DNA of 54,273 bases from Sulfurimonas sp. Its GTDB lineage: Bacteria > Campylobacterota > Campylobacteria > Campylobacterales > Sulfurimonadaceae. A program made the position numbers and the translations under genes. This document shows positions 25,699 to 35,004 of this stretch, one piece after another. Numbering within the stretch: the first letter of the stretch is position 1; each line of letters opens with the position of its first letter. A model generated the notes under the pieces. That model was not told the origin of the DNA. It was given only the letters and a program-made list of their open reading frames with translations, and did not search any database. The stretch spans positions 1 to 54,273 of the forward strand of contig JAKISR010000007.1 in NCBI GenBank assembly GCA_021648465.1, written 5' to 3'.

Positions 25699-28427
25699 TG
25701 AAAATACAATTTGAAAGTGATTTAGGATATCAAGATAGAGCGATAGCTTCCATAGTAGATATTTTTGAGGGTCAAGAGATTTGCCAAAGCAACTTTAGTA
25801 TCGTAAGACCTCAAACCAAAGGGCAGAAAACTACTGCTGACTTTAATGACCTTGGTATCGGTAATAGACTTGAACTTTTAGATGATGAGATACTTGCCAA
25901 TGTTCAAAAAATTCAACTTAGAAATGGACTTCCCCAATCTAAAAAATTAACTTCTATGGACTTTTCAATAGAGATGGAGACAGGAACAGGCAAGACCTAT
26001 GTTTATTTAAAGTCTATCTTTGAGATGAATAAGCGATATGGATTTACGAAGTTTATTATCGTTGTGCCATCTATCGCCATAAAAGAGGGAACAAAAAAGA
26101 CACTTGAAATCACGAGTGAGCATTTTAAAACTCTTTTTGATAATGTAAATTACGACTCATTTATATATGATAGTTCTAACTTAGAACAAGTAAGAGATTT
26201 TGCTACAAGTAGTGATATTCGTATAATGGTTATAAATATTGATGCATTTAGAAAAAGTTTTACAGACCCTACAAAGAACAATAAAGCTAATATTATCCAT
26301 AGAGAAAACGATAGACTCAATGGACAAAAACCAATAGAATTTATCGCTTCTACAAATCCTATACTTATCATAGATGAGCCTCAGAGCGTTGCAAATACTC
26401 CAAAGGCGAAAGAAGCTATTGAAACTCTTAATCCTCTTTGTAGACTAAGATATAGTGCTACACACATAGAAAAATTCAACCTTATGTATAAACTAGATTC
26501 TATTGACGCTTATGAACAGCAACTAGTCAAACAGATAGAAGTAGCCAATGTAAAACTTGAAGACACCTCAAACAGAGCATATATAAGACTAGTAAGTGTT
26601 AAGGCTAATCCTAGAAGTGCAAAAATTGAAATATATGTCATACAAAATGGTTCTACTAAACGTAAAATTATAGTAGTTAAGAGTACAGATGATCTTTATG
26701 AAAAGTCTAATGGTCGTGATGTCTATGATGGTTATACAATCAACGATATTTACATAGAAAAAGGCAGTGAATATATAGAGTTTCTAAATCAAGAAGTTGT
26801 GAGGATTGGCGAAACTGTAGGCGATGCTGATGATGACTGTATCAAAAGATTACAGGTACGAAAAACGATAGAAGAGCATTTAGATAAAGAGCTTCGTTTA
26901 AAAGCAAGAGACATTAAGGTTTTAAGTCTATTTTTTATTGATAGAGTGGCTAATTATAGAAGTTATGACGAAAAGGGAAATGAAGTTAAAGGTAAATATG
27001 CCCTATGGTTTGAAGAAGAATTTAAAATAATCTCTAAAAAACCAAAATATAATACTCTGTTTGGAGATGTAGATATTGCTACAGAAGTAGAAAAAATACA
27101 CGATGGATATTTCGCACAAGATAGCAAAGGTCGTATAAAAGATAGCACTGGTAAAAATAAAGATGATGAAAGTGCTTTTGATAAAATTATGAAAAATAAA
27201 GAGACGCTACTAAGTTTTAGTGAACCTCTTAGATTTATATTTTCTCACAGTGCTTTAAAAGAGGGATGGGATAATCCTAATGTATTTCAAATCTGTACAT
27301 TGAATGAAACTAACTCTGTAATGAAAAAACGCCAAGAGATAGGTCGTGGTTTACGAATATGTGTAAATCAAGATGGTCAAAGAGTGAGAGGGTTTGATGT
27401 AAATACTTTAACCGTGATGGCAAATGAGAGTTATGTAGATTTTGCAAAAGGGCTTCAGAATGAATATGAAAAAGATTGTGGTATAACTTTTGAGGATATT
27501 AGCAAATATGTTAAAGATGCAAATGATAAGAAACTTATCACTCTAAACAAAGAAGTTTATCTTAGTGAAGAGTTTAAAGCACTATGGGAGCAAATAAAGT
27601 ATAAAACTACTTATAGAGTTGATTTTGATGTTGAAAAACTTGTTAAAGAGTGTGCAAAACATATAGCTAATGACCTTACCGTCGGAAAGATAAAATATCT
27701 TTATTCAAAAGCTACTAACAAAATCACTAAAGCTGGTGTAGAGATTATTGATGAGACTATTAAAAACGACCCATTAAACAGTGAGATTATTGACTTTGAA
27801 CTACCCGACATAGTAACTTATTTACAGAATGAAACTAATCTAACACGCCGTAATATTGTTGATATTCTCATAAAAAGTGGGAAATTACAAGGGTTTAAAA
27901 ATAATCCTCAAAAATTCATAGATGGTGCTATAAAAATTATTAAAAAAGTTATGAGTATATTTATTGTTGATGGTATTAAATACCAAAAGTTAGGCAATGA
28001 ATTTTACTACTCTCAACAATGTTTTGAAGACCAAGAACTTTATGGATACCTTTCTTCAAATATGATAGAAAATCGTGAAAATAAATCTATCTATACTCAT
28101 ACAGTTTATGATTCAACTATTGAAGAGAATTTTGCCATTGAATTTAACAGAAATGAAAAAGTTAAACTTTTCACAAAACTACCAAAATGGTTTAAAATCA
28201 ATACACCGCTAGGGACATATAACCCTGACTGGGCTGTTATGATAGTAGAAGAAAATGAGGAGAAACTTTACTTTGTAGTTGAGAGTAAAGGGAGTGATTT
28301 AGGTTTAGATATTAAAACTTCTGAATCTTCTAAAATAGAATGTGCTAAAAAACATTTTGCTGAGATATCTACTGAAGTAAAATTGGTTCAGTCTGATAAT
28401 TTTAGAAACTTTAGTGAGCATTTTTAA
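25698..28427 (+). CDS. res: type III restriction-modification system, restriction subunit (Res)
   Basis: A superfamily 2 ATPase/endonuclease of 909 residues that translocates or slides along DNA with Mod and cuts unmethylated sites. Motifs: I, METGTGKTYV with the Walker loop at 95-100; II, LIIDEPQSV (DEPQ); III, LRYSATH; V/VI, SALKEGWDNPNVFQ and KKRQEIGRGLRI. The C-terminal nuclease domain shows NPDWAVMI followed by YFVVESKG, a PD...ExK site, so the enzyme appears intact. The start is ATG within TAATG, coupled to the rhuM stop. Separation of mod from res by four genes is unusual; typical type III operons have them adjacent. Confidence 0.94.
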   Translation: MKIQFESDLGYQDRAIASIVDIFEGQEICQSNFSIVRPQTKGQKTTADFNDLGIGNRLELLDDEILANVQKIQLRNGLPQSKKLTSMDFSIEMETGTGKTYVYLKSIFEMNKRYGFTKFIIVVPSIAIKEGTKKTLEITSEHFKTLFDNVNYDSFIYDSSNLEQVRDFATSSDIRIMVINIDAFRKSFTDPTKNNKANIIHRENDRLNGQKPIEFIASTNPILIIDEPQSVANTPKAKEAIETLNPLCRLRYSATHIEKFNLMYKLDSIDAYEQQLVKQIEVANVKLEDTSNRAYIRLVSVKANPRSAKIEIYVIQNGSTKRKIIVVKSTDDLYEKSNGRDVYDGYTINDIYIEKGSEYIEFLNQEVVRIGETVGDADDDCIKRLQVRKTIEEHLDKELRLKARDIKVLSLFFIDRVANYRSYDEKGNEVKGKYALWFEEEFKIISKKPKYNTLFGDVDIATEVEKIHDGYFAQDSKGRIKDSTGKNKDDESAFDKIMKNKETLLSFSEPLRFIFSHSALKEGWDNPNVFQICTLNETNSVMKKRQEIGRGLRICVNQDGQRVRGFDVNTLTVMANESYVDFAKGLQNEYEKDCGITFEDISKYVKDANDKKLITLNKEVYLSEEFKALWEQIKYKTTYRVDFDVEKLVKECAKHIANDLTVGKIKYLYSKATNKITKAGVEIIDETIKNDPLNSEIIDFELPDIVTYLQNETNLTRRNIVDILIKSGKLQGFKNNPQKFIDGAIKIIKKVMSIFIVDGIKYQKLGNEFYYSQQCFEDQELYGYLSSNMIENRENKSIYTHTVYDSTIEENFAIEFNRNEKVKLFTKLPKWFKINTPLGTYNPDWAVMIVEENEEKLYFVVESKGSDLGLDIKTSESSKIECAKKHFAEISTEVKLVQSDNFRNFSEHF

Positions 28428-28455
28428 TCAACAAACAGAAAAATTATATTAAATA

Positions 28456-28473
28456 GTTTACACAGTTTATTTT
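28456..28473. repeat. 18-base repeat at the right border of the defence operon (copy 1)
   Basis: The bases GTTTACACAGTTTATTTT are identical to 41041-41058. This copy lies in the 44-base gap between res and the convergent response regulator gene, touching the latter's stop. It resembles the terminal repeats of some mutator-type (IS256-like) elements as I remember them, so it may be an insertion scar. Confidence 0.45.
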
Positions 28474-29146
28474 ATGGTCTCAAAAAAAGTTGATATCCAA
28501 ATCCTTTAATATTTTTTATTAATTTTTTTGAAGTTTTAGCTCTTAATCTTCTTATAAAAGTTCTAACTCTTTCATCAGAGACCTCAGCACTCCATAAACT
28601 CTCTTTAATTATCTGATCATCTATAATATTATTTTTACTCTCAAGTAATAATGATAAAAAAATAATCTCATTTTTTGTAAGTGGAACAAATCTGTCATTT
28701 TTATATAACGCGTTAGTTGTTTTGTTATATATAAAATCTTCATCTAGTTTAATATGTTTATCATCAAGTTTAGAGGTGATACTACTTATATAATCTAGTA
28801 AATCATCTGGATCAAATGGTTTTACAAAATATTTTGTAATTCCTATATCTATTGCATTAAAAAGTTTATCTTTTTCAGAAAATGCACTTAAAATAATTAT
28901 GGGAGTATTTGGATTTATTTGTCTTAACTTTTCTGCCATAGCAAGTCCAGAGAGTTTGGGCATCTCTATATCAGTAATAACTATATCTGGCTTTATTTTT
29001 AAAAACAGTTCTTTACCCTCTATACCATCTGAAGCGATAGTAAAACTAAAAAAACTATCCCCTATAGCATCTTTTAAAAGTCTTGCTAAATTTACTTCAT
29101 CTTCTACAAGAAGAACTTTTAACTCTTTTAAGGCTTTATTTTTCAT
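28472..29146 (-). CDS. OmpR-family response regulator
   Basis: A 224-residue two-component regulator. The receiver domain (about 10-125) has the phospho-acceptor aspartate in PDIVITDIEMPKLSG, the switch serine in PIIILSAFS and the lysine in KYFVKPFDPDD. A winged-helix DNA-binding domain (about 140-222) ends RVRTFIRRLRAK and IKGFGYQL. Its start overlaps the end of the histidine kinase gene by 11 bases, so the pair is co-expressed and almost certainly cognate. The signal and targets are not visible. It is convergent with res, with 44 bases between, and marks the edge of the conserved chromosome. Confidence 0.92.
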   Translation of the reverse strand: MKNKALKELKVLLVEDEVNLARLLKDAIGDSFFSFTIASDGIEGKELFLKIKPDIVITDIEMPKLSGLAMAEKLRQINPNTPIIILSAFSEKDKLFNAIDIGITKYFVKPFDPDDLLDYISSITSKLDDKHIKLDEDFIYNKTTNALYKNDRFVPLTKNEIIFLSLLLESKNNIIDDQIIKESLWSAEVSDERVRTFIRRLRAKTSKKLIKNIKGFGYQLFLRP

Positions 29147-30347
29147 TATTTTCCAATGGGATTTTTATACTAAAGGTTGTTGTTCTTTTCCTACTTTTTA
29201 CATCTATTGTACCATTTAGACCTTGCTCACATATCATCTTCGACATAAACAAACCTAACCCTGTACCACGACTTTTATGTTTTGTAGTAAAGTATGGCTC
29301 AAATATTTTATCTATGCTAGTCTTAGATATTCCACCAGCATTATCTTGTATCTCTATCAATGCAAAATTTTTTCTTTTTTTGATACTTATATTTATCTCT
29401 TTGATTAGTATTGAATTACTTATAAAAGCGTCTTTTGAGTTAGTAATTAGATTTATTATAACTTGTGTTAACTCATTTGTCACTCCAAGCACTTCTATAT
29501 CTATAAAGTCTGTTTTTATATTTATCATCTCTTCATTAATAATTTTATCTAAAAGGCCGATTGATTCCTTAATACTATCATTTATATTAAAATAGTGTTT
29601 CTCTTTTTGTGGAGTGAAAAAATTAGTAAAATCGTCTATGGTATTTGACATATTTTTTATAATATTTTTGCTTTCATTATAAAACTTACTTAAATCCTCT
29701 AGGTTTTCATTTTTTGCAGCTTTTTTTATACTAAACATAGCAAGATTAAGTTCTGTTAGAGGTTGTCTCCACTGATGTGCTATATTTGCAAGCATTTGAC
29801 CAAGACTTGCATGTCTTGATTGCCAAAACATAACACGTTGTTTTTTTTCATTTTTACTAATCTCTTCTTCAACTCTTTTTTCTAATGTTTTATTTAATTC
29901 TTTTAACTCTTTTGTTTGTTTAGCTACTCTTTTTTCTAGAGTTTTATTTAACTCTTCATACTCTATTTCTTTTTGAAATAATTGCTCTTTTAAAATCACT
30001 TCTTTAGTTACATCATACCTAATAGCAATATATTCAATTATGTTTCCATTTTCATCAAGTATAGGCGTTACCGTGGTATTTACATAAAAAGAAGATCCAT
30101 CTTTTGCTAGATTTTGAACAGTGGCTTTATATGTTTGCTTGCTTTTAATTGTGTCCCATAAAAGTTTGAATATATTTTCATCAATATCAGGGTGTCTAAC
30201 AATATTATGATTTTGTCCTATAAGTTCACTTCTTGAGTAGCCACTTATATTACAAAACTCATCATTTACAAAAGTGATAATTCCATCAATATCTGTTTTA
30301 GAAACGATATTGCTGTTTTGTATTGCTTCTTTATATTGTTCTAACAT
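29136..30347 (-). CDS. PAS domain sensor histidine kinase
   Basis: A 403-residue cytoplasmic kinase with no membrane segment. Residues about 12-120 form a PAS domain (ITFVNDEFCNISGYSRSELIGQNHNIVRHPD). A coiled coil over about 120-175 contains the ten-residue unit ELNKTLEKRV twice. The phosphorylated histidine lies in ANIAHQWRQPLTEL near residue 190, a box common in Campylobacterota kinases. The ATPase domain shows NLITNSKDAF, DNAGG and GTGLGLFMSK. The PAS type resembles Aer-like redox sensors, but no cofactor residue can be assigned. It lies seven bases from polA upstream and overlaps its regulator downstream. Confidence 0.92.
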   Translation of the reverse strand: MLEQYKEAIQNSNIVSKTDIDGIITFVNDEFCNISGYSRSELIGQNHNIVRHPDIDENIFKLLWDTIKSKQTYKATVQNLAKDGSSFYVNTTVTPILDENGNIIEYIAIRYDVTKEVILKEQLFQKEIEYEELNKTLEKRVAKQTKELKELNKTLEKRVEEEISKNEKKQRVMFWQSRHASLGQMLANIAHQWRQPLTELNLAMFSIKKAAKNENLEDLSKFYNESKNIIKNMSNTIDDFTNFFTPQKEKHYFNINDSIKESIGLLDKIINEEMINIKTDFIDIEVLGVTNELTQVIINLITNSKDAFISNSILIKEINISIKKRKNFALIEIQDNAGGISKTSIDKIFEPYFTTKHKSRGTGLGLFMSKMICEQGLNGTIDVKSRKRTTTFSIKIPLENNEK

Positions 30348-30354
30348 ATTAGGA

Positions 30355-33075
30355 CTACTTTAACTTGCTCCAGTTATTTCCTATATTAATACTAGCTTTT
30401 AATGGAATATTTAGCTTCATAATATCTTCCATAATAATTTTAAACTTAGCACCTAAAATTTCTGCTTCATTTTCACTTACTTCAAAAATAAGCTCATCAT
30501 GAATTTGCAAAAGCATTTTTGCATTTAATTTTTCATCCTCAATAATTTTATGGATTTTATTCATAGAAAGCTTTATAAGATCGCTTGCACTTCCTTGAAA
30601 AAGAGAATTAACTGATTCTCTCTCAAAAGCAGCTCTGAACATTGGTGTTGCATTTTCATAATCAAAATATCTTCTACGCCCAAGTAAAGTTTCAACATAT
30701 CCAAATTCTTTAGAATTATCTACAATGGAGCGAAAATAAGTTCTAACTGTTGGAAAACTCTCAAAATATTTTTCTATAATTTCTTTAGCTTCTTTTGTAC
30801 TTATGCCTAAAGTATCTGAAAGTTTTTTAGGTCCCATCCCATAAAGAAGCCCAAAATTTACTGTTTTTGCAATGTTTCTTTTACTTGCAGCTTCCTCCTC
30901 GCCAAAAAGAGCGATAGCAGTCTGCATATGTATATCTTTATTCTGAGTAAATGCATCAACTAAAACACTATCTTGTGAGAAATGAGCAAGTAGCCTAAGC
31001 TCTATTTGAGAATAATCTATTCCTATAAGCTTTTTACCCTCTCCAGCTACAAATGCTTCCCTTATCTTGTTACCAAGTTTTGTTCTTGTAGGGATGTTTT
31101 GTAAGTTTGGATTTTTTGAGCTAAGTCGTCCTGTTGCAGTTCCAGTTTGTACAAAAGATGTATGTATTCTTGAGTTAGTACTCTCTTTTGATAATTTTAA
31201 AAGTGGTTCTATATATGTAGAGTAGAGTTTATATACTTCACGGTACTCTAGAAGAGATGGGATAATCTCATGAGCATCTTTAAGTGAATTTAAAACTTGT
31301 TCATTTGTTGAGTAGCCAGTTTTGGTTTTTTTACCAACTGGTAGTCCAAGGTGCTCAAAAAGAATGCCTCCTAGTTGTTGAGTAGAATTAATGTTAAATT
31401 CACTACCAACTAAAGTATAAATTTTCTTAGTCAACTCACTTAGAGTCTCTTTTGCTTCAACTAAAAATTTCTCTAAAAAGGCACTATCTACCTCTATCCC
31501 CTCTTTTTCCATTTTTAAAAGTGTGTTTATAAAAGGAATTTCTATCTCACTTGCTTCTCTTATCAAGTGAGATGCATTCTGAAGCTCTAACTTCTCTAAA
31601 AACACGTTATAAAGTTTTAGAGTAATGTAAGCATCTTCTGCTGCATACTTACAAGCATCTTCAAGTTCAACACTTGCGAAAGTCTCTCCTTTTTTAACTG
31701 TGTCTTTAAAAGCTACCATGGAATGATTTAGAAGTGCATCTGAGAGTTTATCAAGTGAGAGTGCACTCTCTGGGTTTATAAGCCAAGCAAGTATCATAGA
31801 GTCTGAAAAAACCTCTAAAGTATCATCATCTAAAAATCTTGATATAAAATGCAGGTCAAACTTTATATTATGCCCCACTACTTTAAAATTAAATATCTTC
31901 CTTATAGCTATTTTAGAATCTTCTATACTAATTTGTTCTAATACACCAAGGTAAAAGTGAGCGAATGGCACATAATACGCTTGAGTATCATTAAAACAAA
32001 AACTAAAACCTACAAGTGAGTTTTTCTCATAATCTAGCCCTGTAGTCTCTGTGTCAAAAGCTACTATAGTCTCAGGAGTTAAAGTATTTAAAATTTTATT
32101 TAACTCTTTTATATCTGTTAATAGTATTGTTTTAAACTCCAGTTTTCTAGTCTCTTGTATCTCCACTTCAACTTTTTTTATAGCTTCTTGTTTTGTTGAA
32201 TCTGAAACTATATTTTTTGCATGTAAAACTCTAAGCACTGCATTTTGCTCATATTTAACAAGTTCATCATAGATATTTAAAAATGGATTCTCTATATCCA
32301 TTATATACTCATCAAAATTAAACTCACAAAATACATCATGTTTTAGAGTTACAAGTTCTTTTGACATGTAAGCATTATCTTTTGAATCTATAAGTTTTTT
32401 TTGTACACCAGCTGGCTTTATATCATCTATATTTGCATATATATTATCTAAAGTACCATACTCTACTAAAAGTTTTTCAGCTCCAACTTTTCCAACTCCT
32501 TTTACTCCAGGAATATTATCTGCAGAATCTCCTAAAATGGATTGATAATCAATAAACTGCTTTGGAGTAACACCATATTTTTCAAAACAAGCATCTTCGT
32601 CCATGCTTTTTTTCTTAATAGCATCAATTACGGTAACAATTCCATCATCTATTAACTGATATAAATCTTTATCATGTGAAACCACTCTTACTATATAACC
32701 TTTTTCTTTTGCAAGATGTGTTACTGTAGCAATCATATCATCAGCTTCAAAACCAATTTTTCCAAGAGTCTTATAACCCATTTTATCTATCCACTCTATA
32801 GCAATTGGTAATTGCATTGTAAGTTCTGGTGGAGGTGGTTTTCTATGGGCTTTATAATTTGAATCTATATCATTTCTGAATGTTGGACCCTTTGTATCAA
32901 TAGCAAAAATTAGATAATCACTATCATGTTGTTTTTGAAGTGTTGATATAAAGTTTGTAAAACCTGTTAGTAATCCAGTAGGAAAACCATTTTTATTTTT
33001 AAGATGTTGTGGAAGTGCATAAAAACTACGAAAGAAAAAACCAAAAGTATCTATAATTGTAACTATTTTAGACAT
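30355..33075 (-). CDS. polA: DNA polymerase I
   Basis: A full three-domain enzyme of 906 residues for Okazaki-fragment processing and repair. The 5' nuclease is at about 1-290 (FAIDTKGPTFRNDIDSNYKAHR, the H3TH loop GVKGVGKVGAEKLL). The 3'-5' proofreading exonuclease is at about 310-500, with the FDTETTG motif and NIKFDLHFI, so proofreading appears intact. The polymerase has motif A IDYSQIELRLLAHF, the finger helix RNIAKTVNFGLLYGM and motif C QIHDELIFEV. It starts two bases after the HDOD gene and is followed by the two-component pair. Confidence 0.97.
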   Translation of the reverse strand: MSKIVTIIDTFGFFFRSFYALPQHLKNKNGFPTGLLTGFTNFISTLQKQHDSDYLIFAIDTKGPTFRNDIDSNYKAHRKPPPPELTMQLPIAIEWIDKMGYKTLGKIGFEADDMIATVTHLAKEKGYIVRVVSHDKDLYQLIDDGIVTVIDAIKKKSMDEDACFEKYGVTPKQFIDYQSILGDSADNIPGVKGVGKVGAEKLLVEYGTLDNIYANIDDIKPAGVQKKLIDSKDNAYMSKELVTLKHDVFCEFNFDEYIMDIENPFLNIYDELVKYEQNAVLRVLHAKNIVSDSTKQEAIKKVEVEIQETRKLEFKTILLTDIKELNKILNTLTPETIVAFDTETTGLDYEKNSLVGFSFCFNDTQAYYVPFAHFYLGVLEQISIEDSKIAIRKIFNFKVVGHNIKFDLHFISRFLDDDTLEVFSDSMILAWLINPESALSLDKLSDALLNHSMVAFKDTVKKGETFASVELEDACKYAAEDAYITLKLYNVFLEKLELQNASHLIREASEIEIPFINTLLKMEKEGIEVDSAFLEKFLVEAKETLSELTKKIYTLVGSEFNINSTQQLGGILFEHLGLPVGKKTKTGYSTNEQVLNSLKDAHEIIPSLLEYREVYKLYSTYIEPLLKLSKESTNSRIHTSFVQTGTATGRLSSKNPNLQNIPTRTKLGNKIREAFVAGEGKKLIGIDYSQIELRLLAHFSQDSVLVDAFTQNKDIHMQTAIALFGEEEAASKRNIAKTVNFGLLYGMGPKKLSDTLGISTKEAKEIIEKYFESFPTVRTYFRSIVDNSKEFGYVETLLGRRRYFDYENATPMFRAAFERESVNSLFQGSASDLIKLSMNKIHKIIEDEKLNAKMLLQIHDELIFEVSENEAEILGAKFKIIMEDIMKLNIPLKASINIGNNWSKLK

Positions 33076-33077
33076 TT

Positions 33078-33887
33078 CTATTGTAATTCCACTATCTCAT
33101 TAATTGTATTCTCTAATAGTTTACAATTATACCCTGCATCTTCTGCTTTTTTAAGTCCTATATTAATAGCAACTTCAGATAAAGGTTTATTTATTGGGAT
33201 AATTGTTTTAACTATATTCAAAGCTATACTATACTCTTTTATTTCATTCGTTGCTTCAGATGGATTGTCTGCATATTTTATTATCTCTATAAATTCATCA
33301 TTAAAATTCCAGTGTTGAAATACTAATGCTGTAACTTCACTACAAGTCACTCCAACATAAGATTTTTCAACCATTGCCAAATTATTTGAAGTTTCAACTT
33401 CACTTGCAAATGTTATAACTTCATCATCTTGAATAACACTACTAGCAATAAGTATTTTTCCTGTCTCTTGCAAAAATGCTGCTAAGTATAATTTATCTGC
33501 TTTTTGTTTGTTAATTTGTTTGTACCATTTTAACATCAGAGTTGCTTGAAGTGATGAAATATGTGCAAATTTTTCTGATGTTATTCCATATGGTTGCATA
33601 TCAACATTTAAAAGATTTTTTACTGATTTGCCTATAGCAATTGAACGAGTTAGACCCATACCAAATAAGCTTACAGCTTGAGCGGCATTTTTAATCTCTC
33701 TTGCAAAACCATAAAGAGGTGAGTTTGCAGTTTTTAAAAGATTCGCTATAATCATTGGATCACTCTCTATTGTTTTTGCCATATCATAAATAGTTGAATT
33801 TTCATCTGCATAAATTCTATTTATATTTATTATAGTCGCTGAAAGAGGTGGAAGTGACTTAATACTATCTATTATTGAACTATTCAA
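33078..33887 (-). CDS. HDOD domain protein
   Basis: A 269-residue protein that is essentially one HDOD domain, a relative of HD phosphohydrolases lacking the full metal site. Typical segments are SLPPLSATIININRI, TIESDPMIIANLLKTANSPLYGF and AVSLFGMGLTRSIAIG. HDOD proteins act as adaptors in signalling, often with chemotaxis or cyclic-nucleotide systems; the partner here is unknown. It is upstream of polA by two bases, so both probably share a promoter in 33888-34002. That gap also contains GGGCACATCTAAA (33986-33998), similar to a motif at 41086-41098. Confidence 0.88.
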   Translation of the reverse strand: MNSSIIDSIKSLPPLSATIININRIYADENSTIYDMAKTIESDPMIIANLLKTANSPLYGFAREIKNAAQAVSLFGMGLTRSIAIGKSVKNLLNVDMQPYGITSEKFAHISSLQATLMLKWYKQINKQKADKLYLAAFLQETGKILIASSVIQDDEVITFASEVETSNNLAMVEKSYVGVTCSEVTALVFQHWNFNDEFIEIIKYADNPSEATNEIKEYSIALNIVKTIIPINKPLSEVAINIGLKKAEDAGYNCKLLENTINEIVELQ

Positions 33888-34002
33888 CGGTGTCCCTTTT
33901 TTTAAAGTTATTATATCATTTTAAATATAATTTTAAAAAAAAACTACTCTTATTTAAAAAAAAGCAACTATACATCACTTATTTTGGGCACATCTAAAAT
34001 AT

Positions 34003-34890
34003 CTAACAATACTCTTTTTCACAATGTTGTATCTCAAACTCCAATGTAGAATGTACAATGGAAAAATTATCTTTTAACAAGTTTTTTAACTGATTTTTTA
34101 TCTCTTTATATGTGTTAAAATTTTTAATCTGTACATGAGCTTCAAGAGCATTTTTATGCTCATCTAAGCGCCAAATATGTAAATGGTGAATATTTATAAC
34201 GCCATCAATTATCATCATCTCTTTGATAACATCTTCAGTATTAATGTTTTTAGGAGTTCCCTCCATAAGAATATGTATAGTCTCAGGCAAGAGTGTAGTT
34301 GCTTGGTAAAGAACATAGGCTGCAATGAGCAAAGTTATCGCTGTATCACTCCAATACCACTCATACATGATTATAAGGCTTCCTGCTACAATAACTCCTA
34401 TAGAAGCTAATGCATCAGATATATTATGTAAAAAAGCTGCACGGATATTGATACTATCTTTAGACATTTTGTATGTTAATATAGCCGTTACTACATCTAT
34501 TACAAGAGCAATGCTAGCCACAATTACCACCACCCAACCCTCTATAATTTGAGGTTCATATATACGCCATAGTGCTTCATAAATTAAATAAATTCCTATG
34601 ATTACAAGGGTAATAAGGTTAATAAGAGTAGCAATAATTTCAGCTCGCTTATATCCAAAACTTTTAAAATTATCTGCTGATTTTCTTCCTATTTTTCGTG
34701 CTACATAAGCTATTAAAAGTGAAGCTGCATCACTAAAATTATGTAATGCATCTGCAATTAAAGATAGGCTTCCAGAGATAATACCACCTATAATTTGTGC
34801 TAATGTTAAAAGCATATTGATAGCTATAGCCCATACTAAACGAGTGTCATTTATACTATCTAGTTCATTATAATGATGGCTATAGCTCAT
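34003..34890 (-). CDS. cation diffusion facilitator, zinc type
   Basis: A 295-residue inner-membrane metal/proton antiporter with six hydrophobic helices and a soluble C-terminal domain from about residue 205. The transport site is visible as HNFSD (second helix) and HNISD (fifth helix), the HxxxD-HxxxD pattern of zinc- and cadmium-exporting CDFs of the ZitB/CzcD group. The histidine-rich ends (MSYSHHYNEL and IQHCEKEYC) may bind metal. GAGAGG lies eight bases before the ATG. It is flanked by a HDOD gene downstream and a SafE-like gene upstream, with gaps of about 100 bases, so it is probably a single-gene unit. Confidence 0.93.
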   Translation of the reverse strand: MSYSHHYNELDSINDTRLVWAIAINMLLTLAQIIGGIISGSLSLIADALHNFSDAASLLIAYVARKIGRKSADNFKSFGYKRAEIIATLINLITLVIIGIYLIYEALWRIYEPQIIEGWVVVIVASIALVIDVVTAILTYKMSKDSINIRAAFLHNISDALASIGVIVAGSLIIMYEWYWSDTAITLLIAAYVLYQATTLLPETIHILMEGTPKNINTEDVIKEMMIIDGVINIHHLHIWRLDEHKNALEAHVQIKNFNTYKEIKNQLKNLLKDNFSIVHSTLEFEIQHCEKEYC

Positions 34891-34979
34891 TTTTTCCTCT
34901 CAGTAGAGATACTTACGCTTTAGTATTATAATATCTTTTTATTCCTTTTGCTTTAATACCATACTTAAAAATATATATT

Positions 34980-35004
34980 CATACTGAAATAATTATTCAG
35001 TATG
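34980..35004 (-). terminator. hairpin terminator overlapping the stop codon of the SafE-like gene
   Basis: CATACTGAA (34980-34988) pairs perfectly with TTCAGTATG (34996-35004) around a seven-base loop. On the minus strand it is followed by an A/T stretch with a T run. The stop codon TAA of the gene at 34993 lies in the loop. Confidence 0.6.

Noticed and set aside
18751..28427. Prophage or integrative element
   Set aside because: There is no integrase, structural or replication gene and no tRNA-flanking direct repeats around the defence operon; the Xer-type recombinase at 36823 is in a housekeeping context.
29083..29595. 170-residue plus-strand frame opposite the histidine kinase
   Set aside because: It lies antisense to the conserved ATPase domain; its composition (Ile/Leu/Ser-rich) is what the opposite strand of an AT-rich gene gives.
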